Below, in pieces: positions 6,694-11,600 of a stretch of 11,600 nucleotides of DNA. The translations under genes were made by a program, and so were the position numbers. Location of the stretch: the NCBI GenBank assembly GCA_016869015.1, contig VGFB01000046.1:1-11600 (forward strand), read 5' to 3'. Position 1 is the stretch's first letter; each line of letters begins with the position of its first letter. The notes beneath the pieces were generated by a model, which did not search any database, was not told the origin of the DNA, and worked only from the letters and a program-made list of their open reading frames with translations. This DNA comes from Armatimonadota bacterium. Lineage in GTDB: Bacteria; Armatimonadota; Zipacnadia; Zipacnadales; VGFC01.

Positions 6694-9600
6694 TTACATC
6701 GTTTCGCCGTGGTAGATCAGGTCCGCGCTGACGGGCAGACCGGGCAGCTTCGGCAGGTTGGCCGCGGCCGTCGTGCGCCGCGTGTTCCCCGGCGGCAAGG
6801 AGATCGCGCCCAAACCGCCCCGGTCCCGCGCCTCGCGCACCGATTCATCGTACTCATACCGGATGCTCTGCAGCGTGCCGCCGAGGCGCGCGTTCGGCGA
6901 GCTCACAACCGTGTTACAGGCCCACTTGTCCGTCCACTCGTAGACGGCGTCCACCGGCGCCGTGAAGCTCTCGCTGATCGAGCCGCGTACGGTGATGTCG
7001 TAGTTGTAGCGCAGATACGTGGCGGCCCGGGCGCGCTCATCGAGCGTGTCGATGCGGCCGTTGATGTTGTCTCCCGCCGCCGGTCCGGCCACCTGATCGA
7101 TCGCTTCGACCGTCTGGAAGAAGGCCCCGGGGATCACGAACCAGCACCCGGTCTCGGCGTAGATCGTGGCGTTGATCCGCGCGTGGACGGCCGGCACGAT
7201 GGAGGCCATGTCGGTCGGGTCGGACGACGCGGACTCCACCACCTTCCAGTTCCTCACCCAGGGGCTGGTCGCCCCGGCGCCCATTCCGGGATTGGCCCAG
7301 AACATCTGCAGGCTGTTGCGCACGCCGGGGGCCGTCGAGATGTAGAAGCCCGGCGGGTTGGGAGGCGCCGCGGGATAGAGGCGCCACGGCGCCGCCGGAG
7401 CGACGGACGGGGCCAGGGCAGGCCCGGGCGGGAGAGGCTGGTAGTTGGGTGTGAGGGCGTTGGACACGTTGTAGGCTGAGGCGACTCCCGGCGGGAGGAA
7501 GTAGAAGCGCGGGTCGGCCGCGGCATAGCCCTGAGCGAAGTCGAAGGGCAGCCACGCCGGCGCCCAGCCCTGCTGCAGGCTCATGGCCATCGCCGCCGGC
7601 CCGGGGTCGTCGCCGCTGGCGCTCGCCGCGAGGAAGACGTTGGCCGCCGGGGCCGTACCGAACTCCCAGGTCGAGAACAGCCGCGAGCCGGCCTCGGGGG
7701 TCAGCTCCCAGTGGCTTGCCTCCGGCCGCGGATCGTTCGTATCGTCCGGGGAGGCGCTGACCAGCGCCGTCGCCTCCTGGGGCACGATGCGCGTGGTGTT
7801 CAGGCAGACGCAGTCACGCGCGAGGAGGCCCAGGCGGGTGCTGCGGTCATCCCAGGCGCCGGTGGCCCAGTTCACGTTCGTGGGATCGGACCAGTCGCGG
7901 GGCTCCAGGATCGACCCGTCAATGTAGATCGTCCCCCCGCTGACGAGGGTCAGGTTGTAGTCCGGGTACGGGACGGCCGCCGCGGTCTGAGGCGGCGCCG
8001 GCGCGGGCATCGGTCCGCGGTCGGGCAGGTTGCCCCAGACGCGCACGTTCCCCGCTGCGAGGATCACCTGCGTGGTCGGCCCGGCCGCGTTGGCGGCCGA
8101 GGGATGGTCGATGACCATCGCGTAGCGACCGGAGTCGGCCCCCGCCGCCGTGCGCCAGCGCTGGTCGTGACGGCGCAGGACGATCTGCGGCGCGCGGGGG
8201 GCGTGCGCCGGAGCCCAGAGCACGGTGTCGGGGATGACGGGCGAGCGCGGATCGGCCTGGACGACGTACGTCCCCGCCGGCAGCTCGCGGCCGACGATCC
8301 AGATCTCCACCCCCGGTGGCGTGTAGGTGGTGTGCGTGGCGTTCCAACCGCTGTCCTCGGCGCGGGCGTCGGTGGGCGAGATGCCCCGGAGCCAGTCATC
8401 GATGAGCGTGTTGGTGTCGCACTCGCCGCGCGCATCCAGGAACTGGCGATCGGCCTCGTTGTTGACGTACACGCCGTCGCCGTGTCCCCACTCTCCGCTG
8501 TTGACCCAGTAGCCGGACGTCGAGACGGGGTCGCCGGAGTAGCGCGTCCGCTCCTCGTAGACAGTGCGGTCGGTCGCCGGGTCGCGGCGGAACAGCGGCG
8601 GGGCGGCCAGCGTCGGGCTGAAGCGCCCGAAGCCCGCAACGTCCGTTCCCCGGAACCCATCGGCCACCGCCGCCGTGCCGTCGCCCGTGAAGGCGCCATA
8701 GGTCGCGAAGGCCGCATCGCCGGGCTGTTGTGGATTGCTCGGATGGATCGTGTGCGTGGTCGACGCGCCGCCGCTGTAGATCGTGACCGTGGCCTGCGAG
8801 TCGTTGGGCGCCGGCGCCCGGTCACGGAAGCGGATGCCGGCCGCGGCCTCCACGGTGTCCCGGCGGACGTAGCGGCCGCCGGTGCTGTCGGTGGCGATCT
8901 CGAACTGCAGGCTGGCCGAATCGACCGGGGTGGGAGCCGGAAGCTCCTCGCCGACCAGGACCAGCTCGCTGTTGGACTTCACCGGCCCCTCAATGCGGGT
9001 GACGTGGCGCTCGTTCAGCAGCGGGGTGGCGCCATCCCGATCGAGGTCGATCACCGGCGGGATGCCGAGGTAGGAGGGCTGGCCGGTGCCCGCCTGATCG
9101 GTGATGAACCGCGCGTAGTTCACGAGCGCCAGGGGCTTGTAGGCGACCTGGCGGCGGAAGGTGAAGGTCTCCTGAAGCACCACGCCGATCGACTCGATCC
9201 GCACCATGCGCGACATCGGGTCGGGATTGGCGGGGTCTTCATCGGAGGTGCCCTCGAAGGGCGGATCGGGATCGTACGTCACCCGCAGGAGCGCGTGACC
9301 CTCGCTGATGGACGGCAGGAGGTCGGCGCCCGCCGCGATGCCCTGGCGGGGATCGGGCAGCCGGGTGAAGCCCCGGCGCACCGTTGCCCCGCGGGCGTCC
9401 AGATCGACCGCCGCCCGGCTGGCGAATCGAGGGTCGGCCGGGTCGGGCGGCAGCGCGCCCTCCAGTCGCAGGGCGCACCAACCGCGCTCCAGCTCCTCGG
9501 GGGTGTAGTAGTCGTCCTCCGTCTCCGGCTGACCGTCAGCGCCCCAGAAGCCCGGGTCGAACTCATCGGTCCCCAGGTAGCTGGGATCCAGCACCTGATC

Positions 9601-9858
9601 CAGGGGGTCGAAGCCGTCGCCGCCGTCGCACCACGCGGGCGGGTCATCGGGCTGCCAGTCGGCGGTGTGCAGCTGCAGCATCCGGTCGGCGTGCTGCACG
9701 GCACTGTCGCACATCTGCTTCGCCTGGCGCATCTGGCCGTGGCGCTGCGTCTGCCCCTGCACGTAGACCGTGATCGCCACGAAGATCGCGCCGACCAGCA
9801 GGATCACCGTCATGAGGAGCACTGCGATGAGCAGCGCCTGACCCTTCTGTGTCCTCAT
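6694..9858 (-). CDS. Giant PilX-type pilus assembly protein
   Basis: This 1054-residue protein begins MRTQKGQALL and then has one hydrophobic helix (about 8-31). A polar helix rich in Gln, Arg and His follows (to about residue 62). This is the N-terminal pattern of PilX-type minor pilins, including the short basic leader ending in Gly and the lack of Glu at position 5 of the mature helix. The ectodomain is far larger than ordinary PilX (about 200 residues). Visible parts include a DLDRDG motif (271-276), a beta-strand-rich centre with VRVWGN (606-610) and LTLVSGGTIYIDGSIL (636-651), a Pro-rich segment (806-839) and a C-terminal part with INATIYAETGCWFVIPGAF (895-914). Strands of this sort suggest a beta-helix or polymer-type ectodomain. 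Cysteines include a CVC pair (683, 685). GGAG lies 11 bases before the ATG and GGTGA lies nearer. It follows the PilW-like gene by 54 bp and precedes the propeller gene. Expected place: inner membrane, then a pilus or pseudopilus tip. Confidence 0.85.
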   Translation of the reverse strand: MRTQKGQALLIAVLLMTVILLVGAIFVAITVYVQGQTQRHGQMRQAKQMCDSAVQHADRMLQLHTADWQPDDPPAWCDGGDGFDPLDQVLDPSYLGTDEFDPGFWGADGQPETEDDYYTPEELERGWCALRLEGALPPDPADPRFASRAAVDLDARGATVRRGFTRLPDPRQGIAAGADLLPSISEGHALLRVTYDPDPPFEGTSDEDPANPDPMSRMVRIESIGVVLQETFTFRRQVAYKPLALVNYARFITDQAGTGQPSYLGIPPVIDLDRDGATPLLNERHVTRIEGPVKSNSELVLVGEELPAPTPVDSASLQFEIATDSTGGRYVRRDTVEAAAGIRFRDRAPAPNDSQATVTIYSGGASTTHTIHPSNPQQPGDAAFATYGAFTGDGTAAVADGFRGTDVAGFGRFSPTLAAPPLFRRDPATDRTVYEERTRYSGDPVSTSGYWVNSGEWGHGDGVYVNNEADRQFLDARGECDTNTLIDDWLRGISPTDARAEDSGWNATHTTYTPPGVEIWIVGRELPAGTYVVQADPRSPVIPDTVLWAPAHAPRAPQIVLRRHDQRWRTAAGADSGRYAMVIDHPSAANAAGPTTQVILAAGNVRVWGNLPDRGPMPAPAPPQTAAAVPYPDYNLTLVSGGTIYIDGSILEPRDWSDPTNVNWATGAWDDRSTRLGLLARDCVCLNTTRIVPQEATALVSASPDDTNDPRPEASHWELTPEAGSRLFSTWEFGTAPAANVFLAASASGDDPGPAAMAMSLQQGWAPAWLPFDFAQGYAAADPRFYFLPPGVASAYNVSNALTPNYQPLPPGPALAPSVAPAAPWRLYPAAPPNPPGFYISTAPGVRNSLQMFWANPGMGAGATSPWVRNWKVVESASSDPTDMASIVPAVHARINATIYAETGCWFVIPGAFFQTVEAIDQVAGPAAGDNINGRIDTLDERARAATYLRYNYDITVRGSISESFTAPVDAVYEWTDKWACNTVVSSPNARLGGTLQSIRYEYDESVREARDRGGLGAISLPPGNTRRTTAAANLPKLPGLPVSADLIYHGETM

Positions 9859-9869
9859 GCTTCACCCGT

Positions 9870-9873
9870 CTCC
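9870..9873 (-). promoter_or_regulatory. Probable ribosome binding site of the PilX-like gene
   Basis: GGAG on the minus strand lies 11 bases upstream of the ATG at 9858, a little far. A second purine-rich stretch, GGGTGA, ends three bases before the ATG. The start itself is secure because the N-terminus gives a complete PilX-type leader and helix. Confidence 0.45.
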
Positions 9874-9894
9874 GTCATCGCCCAAGCCGCCGTC

Positions 9895-9912
9895 CCGGTG
9901 GCCGGCCACCGG
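9895..9912. repeat. Perfect 18-bp palindrome after the stop codon of the PilW-like gene
   Basis: CCGGTGGCC is followed directly by its reverse complement GGCCACCGG. It ends at 9912, one base from the TAG stop (9913-9915) of the preceding gene. As RNA it could fold into a 7-bp GC-rich hairpin with a CCGG loop. No T-run follows, so it is a weak candidate for a terminator. It could be a dimer-binding site or an mRNA 3'-end stabiliser. Confidence 0.6.
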
Positions 9913-11600
9913 CTACCGACCGGCGTTCCTGACCGCGATGGTGTCGTGCAGGGCCGCCTGTTGGATGTTCGGCGGCGGCGCGGGAAGCACGTAGGTCCCG
10001 TTCGCGTCTTCCGTGTAGTCCACGAACTCCGACAACTTGAAACTCACGTCCAACAGGTTGCGCGTGTTGTAGTCCACCCGCACCAGATCGTCCCGCGCCG
10101 TGGCGGTCGCCCCGGAGTGGATGTCGGCGTTCCGGCGCGCCCAGTACTGGATGTAGAGCTGGACGTCCTGGATCTGGCCCACCGGGACTCCGAGCGCTTG
10201 CGCGAACTTGGCCGGGCCCGGCGGGCCGGTGCCGGCCAGGTCGTTGAAGAGGACATCCATGCTGAGCGCCCAGTTCTCGGGCACCCACGACTCCCAGGCC
10301 GCCGGGGGCAGCGCACGCTTCACGCCGAACTGCCAGTCCCCGATCTGGCTCTGCTCCGTCTGGTCCGTCTCCACGTAGTCCACCCGCCGCCAGGTGCCGT
10401 CGGTGAGGTTCACGATCGCCCGCACCCGCACCGTGTCGGGCAGGATGATGGCGTTCGGGGAGGGTGTCACCTGGTAGCCGTTCGGCGCCAGCGTTCGCGG
10501 CGTCGGCGGCGAGCCCGGCTCGGACTCCAGGTACACGACGTTGGCCTGGTCGGTGGTGAGCGCAAGGTTGACGGCGCCCCCGGCATCGGTGAGCTGAATC
10601 GTCTGCAGGTAGAAGCGCCCGAACCGCATGGCCCCGGCGTCCGCATCCCAGGACACGTCGAGCTGCGGCGTGCCCCGCAGCCCGGCGTTGTAACTGTCGT
10701 ACTGCAGGTCGGTATAGCCGCCCGTCGTGGTGTTGTAACGGTAGATCGTGACTCGCGGGTCGAGCAACCGCGGGAAGAGTTGCGGGCAGGCCATGGTCGG
10801 GTCGCTCTGGGCGTGGCCCGTCCAGCCGCCGTGCTCGGCCCGATAGACGCTCCCGTCGCGGAGCGGCTGGAGCTGCTCGTTCGTGGCGTGCTGCGGCGCG
10901 AACTTCACGCTGTCGAACAGGTACGTGTAGCCGGCCGTCGCTCCGCAGTTCGGGCAGTTGGAGCTGTACGTCCGGAAGCCCGGGTACCGCACGCCGCAGG
11001 CGTCGCACACCGATGCCGTGCAGCCGACGTCACACCCGTCGGCCAGCGAGAGCCCGTTCTCGGTCTGCGGGCGGTTCGAGTAGAAGACCATCGTCCCGCT
11101 GCCGGGCGGGTCCTCGACGAGACTGCCGAAGCGGTACCACCGGTCCCCGAAGCTGTACTCGGCGTCCGCCTGCGGGACCTCCCGCAGGATGCCGACCTGC
11201 CGGTACAGGATGAACGGGTCCTCGTAGGTGGGCGTGTACTCCACGCCGGCGGTCGGCTGGGAGGTGGAGAGCGGAGCCGTGGTGCCGGGCGGGAAGGTCG
11301 TCAGGTTGATGCCGACGTCGTCATTGCGCACGATCCGGCCGCTGCGCGGGTGTACGACGTACCGCACCGCCTCCATCCACTGGGTGCCGGCGGTGGCGTC
11401 GGGGCGCACGGACGGCTGGAGGGGGCCGGTCAACGAGCTGGGGGCCGGCACGATCGCGGCGAGCTGGCAGGTGTCCACGTAGGCCATGTTCGGCGCCGCG
11501 AGGGGCCGAACTTCCCGCAAGGGGAGCACGTGGATGGCGTTGGCGACCGTGCGCTGGATGTCTTCCACCGTCTGCCGGACGGTGTCCTGCATCCGCGCCC
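9913..11600 (-). CDS. Prepilin/PilW-like minor pilin body with a zinc-ribbon-like insert, 5' end outside the window
   Basis: The frame is open across the right edge: Ala-Arg codons precede the first in-window Met (11592), so the true start lies beyond 11600. From that Met there are 559 residues. The beginning, MQDTVRQTVEDIQRTVANAI, is an amphipathic helix like the one after the hydrophobic stretch of type IV prepilins. EAVRYVVHPRSGRIVRN (74-90) fits the strand pattern common in PilW-like minor pilins. Counted from that Met, a cysteine cluster at 187, 191, 196, 199, 213 and 216 includes CDAC and CPNCG (CxxC-x13-CxxC), the pattern of a zinc ribbon, which is unusual in a pilin. The C-terminal half looks like beta-sandwich. 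It ends in TAG, 54 bp before the PilX-like gene. I infer a minor pilin by N-terminal pattern and context; the decisive leader and transmembrane helix cannot be seen. Confidence 0.75.
   Translation of the reverse strand, partial: ARMQDTVRQTVEDIQRTVANAIHVLPLREVRPLAAPNMAYVDTCQLAAIVPAPSSLTGPLQPSVRPDATAGTQWMEAVRYVVHPRSGRIVRNDDVGINLTTFPPGTTAPLSTSQPTAGVEYTPTYEDPFILYRQVGILREVPQADAEYSFGDRWYRFGSLVEDPPGSGTMVFYSNRPQTENGLSLADGCDVGCTASVCDACGVRYPGFRTYSSNCPNCGATAGYTYLFDSVKFAPQHATNEQLQPLRDGSVYRAEHGGWTGHAQSDPTMACPQLFPRLLDPRVTIYRYNTTTGGYTDLQYDSYNAGLRGTPQLDVSWDADAGAMRFGRFYLQTIQLTDAGGAVNLALTTDQANVVYLESEPGSPPTPRTLAPNGYQVTPSPNAIILPDTVRVRAIVNLTDGTWRRVDYVETDQTEQSQIGDWQFGVKRALPPAAWESWVPENWALSMDVLFNDLAGTGPPGPAKFAQALGVPVGQIQDVQLYIQYWARRNADIHSGATATARDDLVRVDYNTRNLLDVSFKLSEFVDYTEDANGTYVLPAPPPNIQQAALHDTIAVRNAGR
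10945..11007 (-). other. Zinc-ribbon-like cysteine motif within the PilW-like protein
   Basis: Residues 196-216 (counted from the Met at 11592) read CDACG, then about a dozen residues, then CPNCG: two CxxC knuckles with 13 residues between them. Two more Cys (187, 191) lie just before. Paired CxxC(G) knuckles are the mark of rubredoxin or zinc-ribbon folds. In an exported protein they could instead form disulfides. Confidence 0.55.

Noticed and set aside
5896..7479. Plus-strand open frame of 527 codons
   Set aside because: It crosses the 150-bp gap with the hairpin element and overlaps the two ends of strong minus-strand genes. It has no domain pattern and a highly Arg/Gly-biased composition.

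Overview
The window is a GC-rich stretch (roughly 70% by eye) in which all believable genes lie on the minus strand. They read from high to low coordinates as one tightly spaced series of four. No tRNA, rRNA, CRISPR array, transposase or phage gene is visible. The organism cannot be named from this alone. Very large secreted proteins, a DxNxNGIPDE calcium-loop-like motif, long Pro/Ala-rich linkers and PQQ-type propellers in a pilin locus would suit a planctomycete or a related environmental phylum such as Armatimonadota. That is an inference.

Layout in transcription order. (A) 11600-9913: a 5'-truncated protein of at least 559 residues that looks like the body of a prepilin/PilW-like minor pilin. 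It carries an unusual zinc-ribbon-like cysteine cluster. (B) 9858-6694: a 1054-residue protein with a PilX-type N-terminal membrane helix and a giant ectodomain. (C) 6543-943: a 1866-residue exported protein with an N-terminal alpha/beta (amidotransferase-like) region, PQQ/WD-type beta-propeller repeats and DxDGDxxxD calcium-loop-like motifs. (D) 838-1: a secreted protein of unknown function with a signal peptide, a CxxC pair and a DxNxNGIPDE motif; its 3' end is outside the window.

The order PilW-like, PilX-like, giant beta-propeller recalls the pilW-pilX-pilY1 part of the Pseudomonas minor-pilin operon, where PilY1 is a calcium-binding propeller at the pilus tip. I propose the locus encodes a divergent, oversized version of this tip complex or a related pseudopilin assembly. 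Similarity is at the level of architecture and order only.

All three intergenic gaps (54, 150 and 104 bp) carry inverted repeats. Gaps B/C and C/D each hold a long hairpin element made of two inverted 23-nt units, and every unit is itself an imperfect palindrome with 7-9-7 layout. The two elements differ in sequence but share this layout. Their stem differences include two compensatory base-pair changes, so they look like two members of a REP/REPIN-like family. They bracket gene C exactly. Gap A/B carries a perfect 18-bp palindrome directly after the stop codon of A.
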